Shown here: piece by piece, positions 9,626 to 22,796 of the stretch
How the letters are laid out: the number at the start of each line of letters is the position of its first letter
Numbering within the stretch: the stretch's first letter is position 1
Source: Lasioglossum baleicum
Taxonomy: Eukaryota; Arthropoda; Insecta; Hymenoptera; Halictidae
Direction of reading: 5' to 3'
Assembly: GCF_051020765.1 (NCBI RefSeq)
Contig: NW_027469084.1
Span: 992,001-1,056,000, forward strand
Length of the DNA stretch: 64,000 nt
Notes under the pieces: generated by a model
Told to the model about the DNA's origin: nothing
The model's database searches: none
Seen by the model: only the letters and a program-made list of their open reading frames with translations
Made by a program: the position numbers and the translations under genes

Positions 9626-10581
9626 TCGACCGGCAGGTCGCATCTTTGTAGAGGGGAGGGATTATTGCTCCACCTCGCCCCCCGCGACCTGCCCACCTCG
9701 GGGGCGCCTTAACGGCCAGCCCCCCTTGGCGGCGGTGGAAGTACTAAGTAGTCCCACCGCCGCCATTACGTCTGCAGCCCCTTACCGGGAGGCCGTCGGC
9801 CTCGTCGGGGTTGCCCCGCCGATGCTAGCCTCCTGGCCGAGAGTGGTCGGCTTGCCTCTCCCTCTCCGCTGCCTCCTTCTGCGTTATCACAATCTCGCAG
9901 AAGGAGGCAAACGCTGCTCTTGACCTCTCACTGCCGATCATGTGGTCCACCACGACCGACAACGAGAGGTCCATCCCAATAAAGCCCCTTAGGACTCTGC
10001 GCGGCGCCGACCACGCAGGACATTCTCCCAGCGTATGCCGCGCAGAGTCCTGGGCCTCCTCGCAGTGGTGGCACTGCGATCCTCCCAGTGCCAGTTATGA
10101 ACACACAGTTTGACGAAACGGCGGTATGCAGGTAATTTAACTTATGCGCATGCATTGCTGCAACTTGTGCTGTATAATTTAGAATTTTTGTTACCGCGCC
10201 ATCCGATTTTTATACATGTGCAAATACTCGTACATGCTGCATTGTATTTTCTTCCGCACGCTACAAGGAGGGAACAGAGGCGAGGTCCGGCTAGCGTCTG
10301 TCCCCTCCCCCCGTCCCACCCCCCTGGTCGGCCCGCATAAAACTTAAAAATAAGATAAAATAAACGATAAAATCTATAAATGAAAACGTGTATAGATAAA
10401 ATAGAAGTCAATAAATAAATAAATAATAATAAGTAAATAAATACAATGGACAAACCACAACAAACATAAGAAGGGGGGGGGGCAAAATAAAGGGTAATAA
10501 AAGATAAAGATGAAATATATAATATAGAATATGAAATATATATAGAATAAAATGAAATATTATAAAATAAAAGGAGGGGGG
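9626..10581 (+). repeat. Monomer 11, class S (trimer position 2)
   Basis: 956 bp. GGCTTGCCTCTCC, AATAAAGCCCC and TACATGCTGC are shared only with units 14 and 17. Its G-run before CAAAATAAAGGG has one more G than theirs. Remnant from 10088 to about 9825. Confidence 0.95.
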
Positions 10582-11548
10582 TCGACCGGCAGGTCGCATC
10601 TTTGTAGAGGGGGGGAGGGGATTATTGCTCCACCTCGCCCGCCGCGACCTGCCCACCTCGGGGGCGCCTTAACAGCCAGCCCCCCTTGGCGGCGGTGGAA
10701 GTACTAAGTATTCCCACCGCCGCCATTACGTCTGCAGCCCCTTACCGGGGGACCATCGGCCTCGTCGGGGTTGCCCCGCCGATGCTAGCCTCCTGGCGGA
10801 GAGGGGGTCGGCTTGCCTCTCCCTCTCCGCTGCCTCCTTCTGCGTTATCACAATCTCGCAGAAGGAGGCAAACGCTGCTCTTGACCTCTCGCTGCCGATC
10901 ATGTGGGCGACCACGACCGGCAACGAGAGGTCCATCCCAATAACGCCCCTTAGGACTCTGCGCGGCGCCGACCACGCAGGACATTCTCCCAGCGTATGCC
11001 GCGCAGAGTCCTGGGCCTCCTCGCAGTGGTGGCACTGCGATCCTCCCAGTGCCAGTTATGAACACACAGTTTGACGAAACGGCGGTATGCAGGTAATTTA
11101 ACTTATGCGCATGCATTGCTGCAACTTGTGCTGTATAATTTAGAATTTTTGTTACCGCGCCATCCGATTATTATACATGTGGAAATACTCGTACACGCTG
11201 CATTGTATTTTCTTCCGCACGCGACAAGGAGGGGACAGAGGCGAGGTCCGGCTAGCGTCTGTCCCATCCCCCCGTCCCACCCCCCTGGACGACCCGCATA
11301 AATCTTGAAAATATGATAAAATAAACGCTAAAATCTATAAATGAAAACGTGTATAGATAAAATAGATCAAATAAAAGTCTATAAATAAATAAATAATAAT
11401 AAGTAAATAAATACAATGGACAAACCACAACAAACACAAGAAGGGGGGGCAAAATAAAGGGGAATAAAAGATAAAGATGAACTTTATAATATAGAATATA
11501 AAATATATATAGAATAAAATGAAATATTATAAAATAAAAGGAGGGGGG
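10582..11548 (+). repeat. Monomer 12, class T (trimer position 3)
   Basis: 967 bp. GGGGGACCATCGG and GTGGGCGACC define class T; the latter destroys the second SalI palindrome. Remnant intact at about 11049-10726. CTGGACGACCCGC is shared with unit 15. Confidence 0.95.
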
Positions 11549-12510
11549 TCGACCGGCAGGTCGCATCTTTGTAGAGGGGAGGGATTATTGCTCCACCTCG
11601 CCCCCCGCGACCTGCCCACCTCGGGGGCGCCTTAACGGCCAGCCCCCCTTGGCGGCGGTGGAAGTACTAAGTAGTCCCACCGCCGCCATTACGTCTGCAG
11701 CCCCTTACCAGGAGGCCGTCGGCCTCGTCGGGGTTGCCCCGCCGATGCTAGCCTCCTGGCCGAGAGTGGTCGGCTTCCCTCTCCCTCTCCGCTGCCTCCT
11801 TCTGCGTTATCACAATCTCGCAGAAGGAGGCAAACGCTGCTCTTGACCTCTCACTGCCGATCATGTGGTCCACCACGACCGACAACGAGAGGTCCATCCC
11901 AATAACGCCCCTTAGGACTCTGCGCGGCGCCGACCACGCAGGACATTCTCCCAGCGTATGCCGCGCAGAGTCCTGGGCCTCCTCGCAGTGGTGGCACTGC
12001 GATCCTCCCAGTGCCAGTTATGAACACACAGTTTGACGAAACGGCGGTATGCAGGTAATTTAACTTATGCGCATGCATTGCTGCAACTTGTGCTGTATAA
12101 TTTAGAATTTTTGTTACCGCGCCATCCGATTATTATACATGTGGAAATACTCGTACACGCTGCATTGTATTTTCTTCCGCACGCGACAAGGAGGGGACAG
12201 AGGCGAGGTCCGGCTAGCGTCTGTCCCATCCCCCCGTCCCACCCCCCTGGTCGACCCGCATAAATCTTGAAAATATGATAAAATAAACTATAAAATCTAT
12301 AAATGAAAACGTGTATAGATAAAATAGATCAAATAAAAGTCTATAAATAAATAAATAATAATAAGTAAATAAATACAATGGACAAACCACAACAAACACA
12401 AGAAGGGGGGGCAAAATAAAGGGGAATAAAAGATAAAGATGAACTTTATAATATAGAATATAAAATATATATAGAATAAAATGAAATATTATAAAATAAA
12501 AGGAAGGGGG
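11549..12510 (+). repeat. Monomer 13, class S (trimer position 1)
   Basis: 962 bp. No difference from unit 16 was seen by eye. Remnant from 12011 to about 11748. Confidence 0.95.
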
Positions 12511-13465
12511 TCGACCGGCAGGTCGCATCTTTGTAGAGGGGAGGGATTATTGCTCCACCTCGCCCCCCGCGACCTGCCCACCTCGGGGGCGCCTTAACGG
12601 CCAGCCCCCCTTGGCGGCGGTGGAAGTACTAAGTAGTCCCACCGCCGCCATTACGTCTGCAGCCCCTTACCGGGAGGCCGTCGGCCTCGTCGGGGTTGCC
12701 CCGCCGATGCTAGCCTCCTGGCCGAGAGTGGTCGGCTTGCCTCTCCCTCTCCGCTGCCTCCTTCTGCGTTATCACAATCTCGCAGAAGGAGGCAAACGCT
12801 GCTCTTGACCTCTCACTGCCGATCATGTGGTCCACCACGACCGACAACGAGAGGTCCATCCCAATAAAGCCCCTTAGGACTCTGCGCGGCGCCGACCACG
12901 CAGGACATTCTCCCAGCGTATGCCGCGCAGAGTCCTGGGCCTCCTCGCAGTGGTGGCACTGCGATCCTCCCAGTGCCAGTTATGAACACACAGTTTGACG
13001 AAACGGCGGTATGCAGGTAATTTAACTTATGCGCATGCATTGCTGCAACTTGTGCTGTATAATTTAGAATTTTTGTTACCGCGCCATCCGATTTTTATAC
13101 ATGTGCAAATACTCGTACATGCTGCATTGTATTTTCTTCCGCACGCTACAAGGAGGGAACAGAGGCGAGGTCCGGCTAGCGTCTGTCCCCTCCCCCCGTC
13201 CCACCCCCCTGGTCGGCCCGCATAAAACTTAAAAATAAGATAAAATAAACGATAAAATCTATAAATGAAAACGTGTATAGATAAAATAGAAGTCAATAAA
13301 TAAATAAATAATAATAAGTAAATAAATACAATGGACAAACCACAACAAACATAAGAAGGGGGGGGGCAAAATAAAGGGTAATAAAAGATAAAGATGAAAT
13401 ATATAATATAGAATATGAAATATATATAGAATAAAATGAAATATTATAAAATAAAAGGAGGGGGG
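12511..13465 (+). repeat. Monomer 14, class S (trimer position 2)
   Basis: 955 bp. Same private variants as units 11 and 17. Remnant from 12973 to about 12710. Confidence 0.95.
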
Positions 13466-14432
13466 TCGACCGGCAGGTCGCATCTTTGTAGAGGGGGGGA
13501 GGGGATTATTGCTCCACCTCGCCCGCCGCGACCTGCCCACCTCGGGGGCGCCTTAACAGCCAGCCCCCCTTGGCGGCGGTGGAAGTACTAAGTATTCCCA
13601 CCGCCGCCATTACGTCTGCAGCCCCTTACCGGGGGACCATCGGCCTCGTCGGGGTTGCCCCGCCGATGCTAGCCTCCTGGCGGAGAGGGGGTCGGCTTGC
13701 CTCTCCCTCTCCGCTGCCTCCTTCTGCGTTATCACAATCTCGCAGAAGGAGGCAAACGCTGCTCTTGACCTCTCGCTGCCGATCATGTGGGCGACCACGA
13801 CCGGCAACGAGAGGTCCATCCCAATAACGCCCCTTAGGACTCTGCGCGGCGCCGACCACGCAGGACATTCTCCCAGCGTATGCCGCGCAGAGTCCTGGGC
13901 CTCCTCGCAGTGGTGGCACTGCGATCCTCCCAGTGCCAGTTATGAACACACAGTTTGACGAAACGGCGGTATGCAGGTAATTTAACTTATGCGCATGCAT
14001 TGCTGCAACTTGTGCTGTATAATTTAGAATTTTTGTTACCGCGCCATCCGATTATTATACATGTGGAAATACTCGTACACGCTGCATTGTATTTTCTTCC
14101 GCACGCGACAAGGAGGGGACAGAGGCGAGGTCCGGCTAGCGTCTGTCCCATCCCCCCGTCCCACCCCCCTGGACGACCCGCATAAATCTTGAAAATATGA
14201 TAAAATAAACGCTAAAATCTATAAATGAAAACGTGTATAGATAAAATAGATCAAATAAAAGTCTATAAATAAATAAATAATAATAAGTAAATAAATACAA
14301 TGGACAAACCACAACAAACACAAGAAGGGGGGGCAAAATAAAGGGGAATAAAAGATAAAGATGAACTTTATAATATAGAATATAAAATATATATAGAATA
14401 AAATGAAATATTATAAAATAAAAGGAGGGGGG
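13466..14432 (+). repeat. Monomer 15, class T (trimer position 3)
   Basis: 967 bp. Matches unit 12 throughout by eye. Remnant at about 13933-13610. Confidence 0.95.
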
Positions 14433-15394
14433 TCGACCGGCAGGTCGCATCTTTGTAGAGGGGAGGGATTATTGCTCCACCTCGCCCCCCGCGACCTGCC
14501 CACCTCGGGGGCGCCTTAACGGCCAGCCCCCCTTGGCGGCGGTGGAAGTACTAAGTAGTCCCACCGCCGCCATTACGTCTGCAGCCCCTTACCAGGAGGC
14601 CGTCGGCCTCGTCGGGGTTGCCCCGCCGATGCTAGCCTCCTGGCCGAGAGTGGTCGGCTTCCCTCTCCCTCTCCGCTGCCTCCTTCTGCGTTATCACAAT
14701 CTCGCAGAAGGAGGCAAACGCTGCTCTTGACCTCTCACTGCCGATCATGTGGTCCACCACGACCGACAACGAGAGGTCCATCCCAATAACGCCCCTTAGG
14801 ACTCTGCGCGGCGCCGACCACGCAGGACATTCTCCCAGCGTATGCCGCGCAGAGTCCTGGGCCTCCTCGCAGTGGTGGCACTGCGATCCTCCCAGTGCCA
14901 GTTATGAACACACAGTTTGACGAAACGGCGGTATGCAGGTAATTTAACTTATGCGCATGCATTGCTGCAACTTGTGCTGTATAATTTAGAATTTTTGTTA
15001 CCGCGCCATCCGATTATTATACATGTGGAAATACTCGTACACGCTGCATTGTATTTTCTTCCGCACGCGACAAGGAGGGGACAGAGGCGAGGTCCGGCTA
15101 GCGTCTGTCCCATCCCCCCGTCCCACCCCCCTGGTCGACCCGCATAAATCTTGAAAATATGATAAAATAAACTATAAAATCTATAAATGAAAACGTGTAT
15201 AGATAAAATAGATCAAATAAAAGTCTATAAATAAATAAATAATAATAAGTAAATAAATACAATGGACAAACCACAACAAACACAAGAAGGGGGGGCAAAA
15301 TAAAGGGGAATAAAAGATAAAGATGAACTTTATAATATAGAATATAAAATATATATAGAATAAAATGAAATATTATAAAATAAAAGGAAGGGGG
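14433..15394 (+). repeat. Monomer 16, class S (trimer position 1)
   Basis: 962 bp. Copy of unit 13. Remnant from 14895 to about 14632. Confidence 0.95.
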
Positions 15395-16349
15395 TCGACC
15401 GGCAGGTCGCATCTTTGTAGAGGGGAGGGATTATTGCTCCACCTCGCCCCCCGCGACCTGCCCACCTCGGGGGCGCCTTAACGGCCAGCCCCCCTTGGCG
15501 GCGGTGGAAGTACTAAGTAGTCCCACCGCCGCCATTACGTCTGCAGCCCCTTACCGGGAGGCCGTCGGCCTCGTCGGGGTTGCCCCGCCGATGCTAGCCT
15601 CCTGGCCGAGAGTGGTCGGCTTGCCTCTCCCTCTCCGCTGCCTCCTTCTGCGTTATCACAATCTCGCAGAAGGAGGCAAACGCTGCTCTTGACCTCTCAC
15701 TGCCGATCATGTGGTCCACCACGACCGACAACGAGAGGTCCATCCCAATAAAGCCCCTTAGGACTCTGCGCGGCGCCGACCACGCAGGACATTCTCCCAG
15801 CGTATGCCGCGCAGAGTCCTGGGCCTCCTCGCAGTGGTGGCACTGCGATCCTCCCAGTGCCAGTTATGAACACACAGTTTGACGAAACGGCGGTATGCAG
15901 GTAATTTAACTTATGCGCATGCATTGCTGCAACTTGTGCTGTATAATTTAGAATTTTTGTTACCGCGCCATCCGATTTTTATACATGTGCAAATACTCGT
16001 ACATGCTGCATTGTATTTTCTTCCGCACGCTACAAGGAGGGAACAGAGGCGAGGTCCGGCTAGCGTCTGTCCCCTCCCCCCGTCCCACCCCCCTGGTCGG
16101 CCCGCATAAAACTTAAAAATAAGATAAAATAAACGATAAAATCTATAAATGAAAACGTGTATAGATAAAATAGAAGTCAATAAATAAATAAATAATAATA
16201 AGTAAATAAATACAATGGACAAACCACAACAAACATAAGAAGGGGGGGGGCAAAATAAAGGGTAATAAAAGATAAAGATGAAATATATAATATAGAATAT
16301 GAAATATATATAGAATAAAATGAAATATTATAAAATAAAAGGAGGGGGG
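15395..16349 (+). repeat. Monomer 17, class S (trimer position 2)
   Basis: 955 bp. Copy of unit 14. Remnant from 15857 to about 15594. Confidence 0.95.
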
Positions 16350-17315
16350 TCGACCGGCAGGTCGCATCTTTGTAGAGGGGGGGAGGGGATTATTGCTCCA
16401 CCTCGCCCGCCGCGACCTGCCCACCTCGGGGGCGCCTTAACAGCCAGCCCCCCCTGGCGGCGGTGGAAGTACTAAGTATTCCCACCGCCGCCATTACGTC
16501 TGCAGCCCCTTACCGGGGGACCATCGGCCTCGTCGGGGTTGCCCAGCCGATGCTAGCCTCCTGGCGGAGAGGGGGTCGGCTTGCCTCTCCCTCTCCGCTG
16601 CCTCCTTCTGCGTTATCACAATCTCGCAGAAGGAGGCAAACGCTGCTCTTGACCTCTCGCTGCCGATCATGTGGGCGACCACGACCGGCAACGAGAGGTC
16701 CATCCCAATAACGCCCCTTAGGCCTCTGCGCGGCGCCGACCACGCAGGACATTCTCCCAGCGTATGCCGCGCAGAGTCCTGGGCCTCCTCGCAGTGGTGG
16801 CACTGCGATCCTCCCAGTGCCAGTTATGAACACACAGTTTGACGAAACGGCGGTATGCAGGTAATTTAACTTATGCGCATGCATTGCTGCAACTTGTGCT
16901 GTATAATTTAGAATTTTTGTTACCGCGCCATCCGATTATTATACATGTGGAAATACTCGTACACGCTGCATTGTATTTTCTTCGGCACGCGACAAGGAGG
17001 GGACAGAGGCGAGGTCCGGCTAGCGTCTGTCCCCACCCCCCGTCCCACCCCCCTGGTCGGCCCGCATAAAACTTAAAAATATGATAAAATAAACGATAAA
17101 ATCTATAAATGAAAACGTGTATAGATAAAATAGATAAAATAAAAGTCAATAAATAAATAAATAATAATAAGTAAATAAATACAATGGACAAACCACAACA
17201 AACATAAGAAGGGGGGGCAAATAAAGGGGAATAAAAGATAAAGATGAAATTTATAATATAGAATATGAAATATATATAGAATAAAATGAAATATTATAAA
17301 ATAAAAGGAGGGGGG
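16350..17315 (+). repeat. Monomer 18, class T front, different back
   Basis: 966 bp. The front matches units 12 and 15 but adds AGCCCCCCCTGGCGG, GCCCAGCCG and AGGCCTCTG. From about 16990 the back half follows another variant, so the trimer ends inside this unit. Remnant at about 16817-16494. Confidence 0.93.
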
Positions 17316-18282
17316 TCGACCGGCAGGTCGCATCTTTGTAGAGGGGGGGAGGGGATTATTGCTCCACCTCGCCCGCCGCGACCTGCCCACCTCGGGGGCG
17401 CCTTAACAGCCAGCCCCCCTTGGCGGCGGTGGAAGTACTAAGTATTCCCACCGCCGCCATTACGTCTGCGGCCCCTTACCGGGGGACCATCGGCCTCGTC
17501 GGGGTTGCCCCGCCGATGCTAGCCTCCTGGCGGAGAGGGGGTCGGCTTCCCTCTCCCTCTCCGCTGCCTCCTTCTGCGTTATCACAATCTCGCAGAAGGA
17601 GGCAAACGCTGCTCTTGACCTCTCGCTGCCGATCATGTGGTCGACGACGACCGACAACGAGAGGTCCATCCCAATAACGCCCCTTAGGACTCTGCGCGGC
17701 GCCGACCACGCAGGACATTCTCCCAGCGTATGCCGCGCAGAGTCCTGGGCCTCCTCGCAGTGGTGGCACTGCGATCCTCCCGGTGCCAGTTATGAACACA
17801 CAGTTTGACGAAACGGCGGTATGCAGGTAATTTAACTTATGCGCATGCATTGCTGCAACTTGTGCTGTATAATTTATAATTTTTGTTACCGCGCCATCCG
17901 ATTATTATACATGTGGAAATACTCGTACACGCTGCATTGTATTTTCTTCCGCACGCGACAAGGAGGGGACAGAGGCGAGGTCCGGCTAGCGTCTGTCCCC
18001 TCCCCCCGTCCCACCCCCCTGGTCGGCCCGCATAAAACTTAAAAATATGATAAAATAAACGATAAAATCTATAAATGAAAACGTGTATAGATAAAATGGA
18101 TCAAATAAAAGTCTATAAATAAATAAATAATAATAAGTAAATAAATACAATGGACAAACCACAACAAACACAAGAAGGGGGGGCAAAATAAAGGGGAATA
18201 AAAGATAAAGATGAACTTTATAATATAGAATATAAAATATATATAGAATAAAATGAAATATTATAAAATAAAAGGAGGGGGG
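17316..18282 (+). repeat. Monomer 19, T/Q mosaic
   Basis: 967 bp. Has GGGGGACCATCGG but otherwise a Q/P-like front. GTCGACGACGACC breaks the second SalI palindrome. AATTTATAAT at about 17872 is one of only two changes seen in the otherwise invariant core. Remnant at about 17783-17460. Confidence 0.92.
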
Positions 18283-19095
18283 TCGACCGGCAGGTCGCAT
18301 CTTTGTAGAGGGGAGGGATTATTGCTCCACCTCGCCCCCCGCGACCTGCCCACCTCGGGGGCGCCTTAACGGCCAGCCCCCCTTGGCGGCGTTATCACAA
18401 TCTCGCAGAAGGAGGCAAACGCTGCTCTTGACCTCTCGCTGCCGATCATGTGGTCGACCACGACCGGCAACGAGAGGTCCATCCCAATAACGCCCCTTAG
18501 GTCTCTGCGCGGCGCCGACCACGCAGGACATTCTCCCAGCGTATGCCGCGCAGAGTCCTGGGCCTCCTCGCAGTGGTGGCACTGCGATCCTCCCAGTGCC
18601 AGTTATGAACACACAGTTTGAGGAAACGGCGGTATGCAGGTAATTTAACTTATGCGCATGCATTGCTGCAACTTGTGCTGTATAATTTAGAATTTTTGTT
18701 ACCGCGCCATCCGATTTTTATACATGTGCAAATACTCGTACACGCTGCATTGTATTTTCTTCCGCACGCAACAAGGAGGGGACAGATCCGAGGTCCGGCT
18801 AGCGTCTGTCCCCTCCCCCCGTCCCACCTCCCTGGTCGGCCCGCATAAAACTTAAAAATATGATAAAATAAACGATAAAATCTATAAATGAAAACGTGTA
18901 TAGATAAAATAGATAAAATAAAAGTCAATAAATAAATAAATAATAATAAGTAAATAAATACAATGGGCAAACCACAACAAACATAAGAAGGAGGGGCAAA
19001 ATAAAGGGGAATAAAAGATAAAGATGAACTTTATAATATAGAATATAAAATATATATAGAATAAAATGAAATATTATAAAATAAAAGGAGGGGGG
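18283..19095 (+). repeat. Monomer 20, deletion form (813 bp)
   Basis: About 150 bp are missing at 18388-18392, where GGCGGCG joins TTATCAC. The loss removes the first hairpin and the left arm of the second. The back half has ACAGATCCGAGG, shared with unit 22. Confidence 0.95.
18388..18596 (-). pseudogene. LINE remnant truncated by internal deletion
   Basis: The N-terminal part with the cysteine-histidine motif is present. The frame is then cut in the CEIVIT region, because about 150 bp are missing between GGCGGCG and TTATCAC. The same truncation occurs at about 19202-19409 and 54748-54956. The deletion removes the remnant's 3' end, its stop codon and the hairpin that follows. Confidence 0.65.
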
Positions 19096-19907
19096 TCGAC
19101 CGGCAGGTCGCATCTTTGTAGAGGGGAGGGATTATTGCTCCACCTCGCCCCCCGCGACCTGCCCACCTCGGGGGCGCCTTAACGGCCAGCCCCCCTTGGC
19201 GGCGTTATCACAATCTCGCAGAAGGAGGCAAACGCTGCTCTTGACCTCTCGCTGCCGATCATGTGGTCGACCACGACCGGCAACGAGAGGTCCATCCCAA
19301 TAACGCCCCATAGGTCTCTGCGCGGCGCCGACCACGCAGGACATTCTCCCAGCGTATGCCGCGCAGAGTCCTGGGCCTCCTCGCAGTGGTGGCACTGCGA
19401 TCCTCCCAGTGCCAGTTATGAACACACAGTTTGAGGAAACGGCGGTATGCAGGTAATTTAACTTATGCGCATGCATTGCTGCAACTTGTGCTGTATAATT
19501 TAGAATTTTTGTTACCGCGCTATCCGATTTTTATACATGTGCAAATACTCGTACAAGCTGCATTGTATTTTCTTCCGCACGCGACAAGGAGGGGACAGAG
19601 GCGAGGTCCGGCTAGCGTCTGTCCCCTCCCCCCGCCCCACCCCGTGGTCCACCCGCATAAAACTTAAAAATATGATAAAATAGAAGATAAAATCAATAAA
19701 TGAAAACGTGTATAGATAAAATAGATCAAATAAAAGTCTATTAATAAATAAATAATAATAAGTAAATAAATACAATGGACAAACCACAACAAACACAAGA
19801 AGGGGGGGCAAAATAAAGGGGAATAAAAGATAAAGACAAACTTTATAATATAGAATATAAAATATATATAGAATAAAATGAAATATTATAAAATAAAAGG
19901 AGGGGGG
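19096..19907 (+). repeat. Monomer 21, deletion form (812 bp)
   Basis: Same deletion junction as unit 20, at 19201-19205. CGCGCTATCCG and GGTCCACCCGC link it to unit 58, which lies 35.5 kb away. Confidence 0.95.
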
Positions 19908-20870
19908 TCGACCGGCAGGTCGCATCTTTGTAGAGGGGAGGGATTATTGCTCCACCTCGCCCCCCGCGACCTGCCCACCTCGGGGGCGCCTTAACGGCCA
20001 GCCCCCCTTGGCGGCGGTGGAAGTACTAAGTAGTACCACCGCCGCCATTACGTCTGCAGCCCCTTACCGGGAGGCCGTCGGCCTCGTCGGGGTTGCCCCG
20101 ACGATGCTAGCCTCCTGGCCGAGAGTGGTCGGCTTCCCTCTCCCTCTCCGCTGCCTCCTTCTGCGTTATCACAATCTCGCAGAAGGAGGCAAACGCTGCT
20201 CTTGACCTCTCGCTGCCGATCATGTGGTCGACCACGACCGGCAACGAGAGGTCCATCCCAATAACGCCCCTTAGGTCTCTGCGCGGCGCCGACCACGCAG
20301 GACATTCTCCCAGCGTATGCCGCGCAGAGTCCTGGGCCTCCTCGCAGTGGTGGCACTGCGATCCTCCCAGTGCCAGCTATGAACACACAGTTTGAGGAAA
20401 CGGCGGTATGCAGGTAATTTAACTTATGCGCATGCATTGCTGCAACTTGTGCTGTATAATTTAGAATTTTTGTTACCGCGCCATCCGATTTTTATACATG
20501 TGCAAATACTCGTACACGCTGCATTGTATTTTCTTCCGCACGCAACAAGGAGGGGACAGATCCGAGGTCCGGCTAGCGTCTGTCCCCTCCCCCCGTCCCA
20601 CCACCCTGGTCGGCCCGCATAAAACTTAAAAATATGATAAAATAAACGATAAAATCTATAAATGAAAGCGTGTATAGATAAAATAGATAAAATAAAAGTC
20701 AATAAATAAATAAATAATAATAAGTAAATAAATACAATGGACAAACCACAACAAACATAAGAAGGGGGGGGCAAAATAAAGGGGAATAAAAGATAAAGAT
20801 GAAATTTATAATATAGAATATGAAATATATATAGAATAAAATGAAATATTATAAAATAAAAGGAGGGGGG
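19908..20870 (+). repeat. Monomer 22, class S
   Basis: 963 bp. AGTAGTACCACC weakens the first hairpin loop region, and GCCCCGACGATG is a private marker; both recur in unit 59. GAAAGCGTGTATAG near 20666 is private. Remnant from 20370 to about 20107. Confidence 0.94.
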
Positions 20871-21838
20871 TCGACCGGCAGGTCGCATCTTTGTAGAGGG
20901 GGGGAGGGGATTATTGCTCCACCTCGCCCGCCGCGACCTGCCCACCTCGGGGGCGCCTTAACAGCCAGCCCCCCTTGGCGGCGGTGGAAGTACTAAGTAT
21001 TCCCACCGCCGCCATTACGTCTGCGGCCCCTTACCGGGGGGCAGTCGGCCTCGTCGGGGTTGCCCCGCCGATGCTAGCCTCCTGGCGGAGAGGGGGTCGG
21101 CTTCCCTCTCCCTCTCCGCTGCCTCCTTCCGCGTTATCATAATCTCGCACAAGGAGGCAAACGCTGCTCTTGACCTCTCGCTGCCGATCATGTGGTCGAC
21201 CACGACCGGCAACGACAGGTCCGTCCCAATAACGCCCCTTAGGACTCTGCGCGGCGCCGACCACGCAGGACATTCTCCCAGCGTATGCCGCGCAGAGTCC
21301 TGGGCCTCCTCGCAGTGGTGGCACTGCGATCCTCCCAGTGCCAATTATGAACACACAGTTTGACGAAACGGCGGTATGCAGGTAATTTAACTTATGCGCA
21401 TGCATTGCTGCAACTTGTGCTGTATAATTTAGAATTTTTGTTACCGCGCCATCCGATTTTTATACATGTGCAAATACTCGTACACGCTGCATTGTATTTT
21501 CTTCCGCACGCGACAAGGAGGGAACAGAGGCGAGGTCCGGCTAGCGTCTGTCCCCTCCCCCCGTCCCACCCCCCTGGTCGGCCCGCATAAAACTTAAAAA
21601 TATGTTAAAATAAACGATAAAATCATTAAATGAAAACGTGTATAGATAAAATAGATAAAATAAAAGTCAATAAATAAATTAATAATAATAAGTAAATAAA
21701 TACAATGGACAAACCACAACAAACATAAGAAGGGGGGGACAAAATAAAGGGGTATAAAAGATAAAGATGAAATTTATAATATAGAATATGAAATATATAT
21801 AGAATAAAATGAAATATTATAAAATAAAAGGAGGGGGG
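20871..21838 (+). repeat. Monomer 23, class Q
   Basis: 968 bp. Remnant at 21344-21015. Close to units 5, 30, 39, 53 and 67, with the CAGTGCCAATTATG variant. Private GGGGGGCAGTCGG near 21040. Confidence 0.95.
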
Positions 21839-22796
21839 TCGACCGGCAGGTCGCATCTTTGTAGAGGGGGGGAGGGGATTATTGCTCCACCTCGCCCGCC
21901 GCGACCTGCCCACCTCGGGGGCGCCTTAACCGCCAGCCCTCCTTGGCGGCGGTGGAAGTACTAAGTAGTCCCACCGCCGCCATTACGTCTGCAGCCCCTT
22001 ACCGGGAGGCCGTCGGCCTCGTCGGGGTTCCCCCGCCGATGCTAGCCTCCTGGCGGAGAGTGGTCGGCTTCCCTCTCCCTCTCCGCTGCCTCCTTCTGCG
22101 TTATCACAATCTCGCAGAAGGAGGCAAACGCTGCTCTTGAACTCTCGCTGCCGATCATGTGGTCGACCACGACCGGCAACGAGAGGTCCATCCCAATAAC
22201 GCCCCTTAGGTCTCTGCGCGGCGCCGACCACGCTGGACATTCTTCCAGCGTATGCCACTCAGAGTCCTGGGCCTCCTCGCAGTGGTGGCACTGCGATCCT
22301 CCCAGTGCCAGTTATGAACACACAGTTTGAGGAAACGGCGGTATGCAGGTAATTTAACTTATGCGCATGCATTGCTGCAACTTGTGCTGTATAATTTAGA
22401 ATTTTTGTTACCGCGCCATCCGATTTTTATACATGTGTAAATACTCGTACACGCTGCATTGTATTTTCTTCCGCACGCTACAAGGAGGGAACAGAGGCGA
22501 GGTCCGGCTAGCGTCTGTCCCCTCCCCCCGTCCCACCCCCCTGGTCGGCCCGCATAAAACTTAAAAATATGATAAAATAGAAGATAAAATCAATAAATGA
22601 AAACGTGTATAGATAAAATAGAAGTCAATAAATAAATAAATAATAATAAGTAAATAAATACAATCGACAAACCACAACAAACATAAGAAGAGGGGGGCAA
22701 AATAAAGGGGAACAGAAGATAAAGATGAAATTTATAATATAGAATATGAAATATATATAGAATAAAATGAAATATTATAAAATAAAAGGAGGGGGG
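21839..22796 (+). repeat. Monomer 24, class R
   Basis: 958 bp. GCCCTCCTTGG, GGGGTTCCCCCGCC and ATGTGTAAATAC are shared only with unit 34, 9637 bp downstream. Private CTTGAACTCTCG near 22138. Remnant from 22305 to about 22042. Confidence 0.95.

Larger units (their letters stand above)
8664..16990 (+). repeat. Trimeric higher-order repeat, period 2884-2885 bp
   Basis: Units 10-11-12, 13-14-15 and 16-17-18 are three successive copies of an S-S-T trimer. Starts 8664, 11549 and 14433 give spacings of 2885 and 2884. Position-specific markers (CTTACCAGGAGG, then AATAAAGCCCC with TACATGCTGC, then GGGGGACCATCGG) recur in order. The one-base difference in period is a G-run change in unit 11. The third copy loses similarity inside unit 18. 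Confidence 0.93.

Noticed and set aside
20424..20945. Minus-strand open frame of 173 codons, with similar ones at 27179-27691 and 35860-36381
   Set aside because: It is a read-through of the AT-rich segment giving low-complexity F/Y/I/L residues between GC-rich repeats. It exists only where G-run lengths keep the frame.
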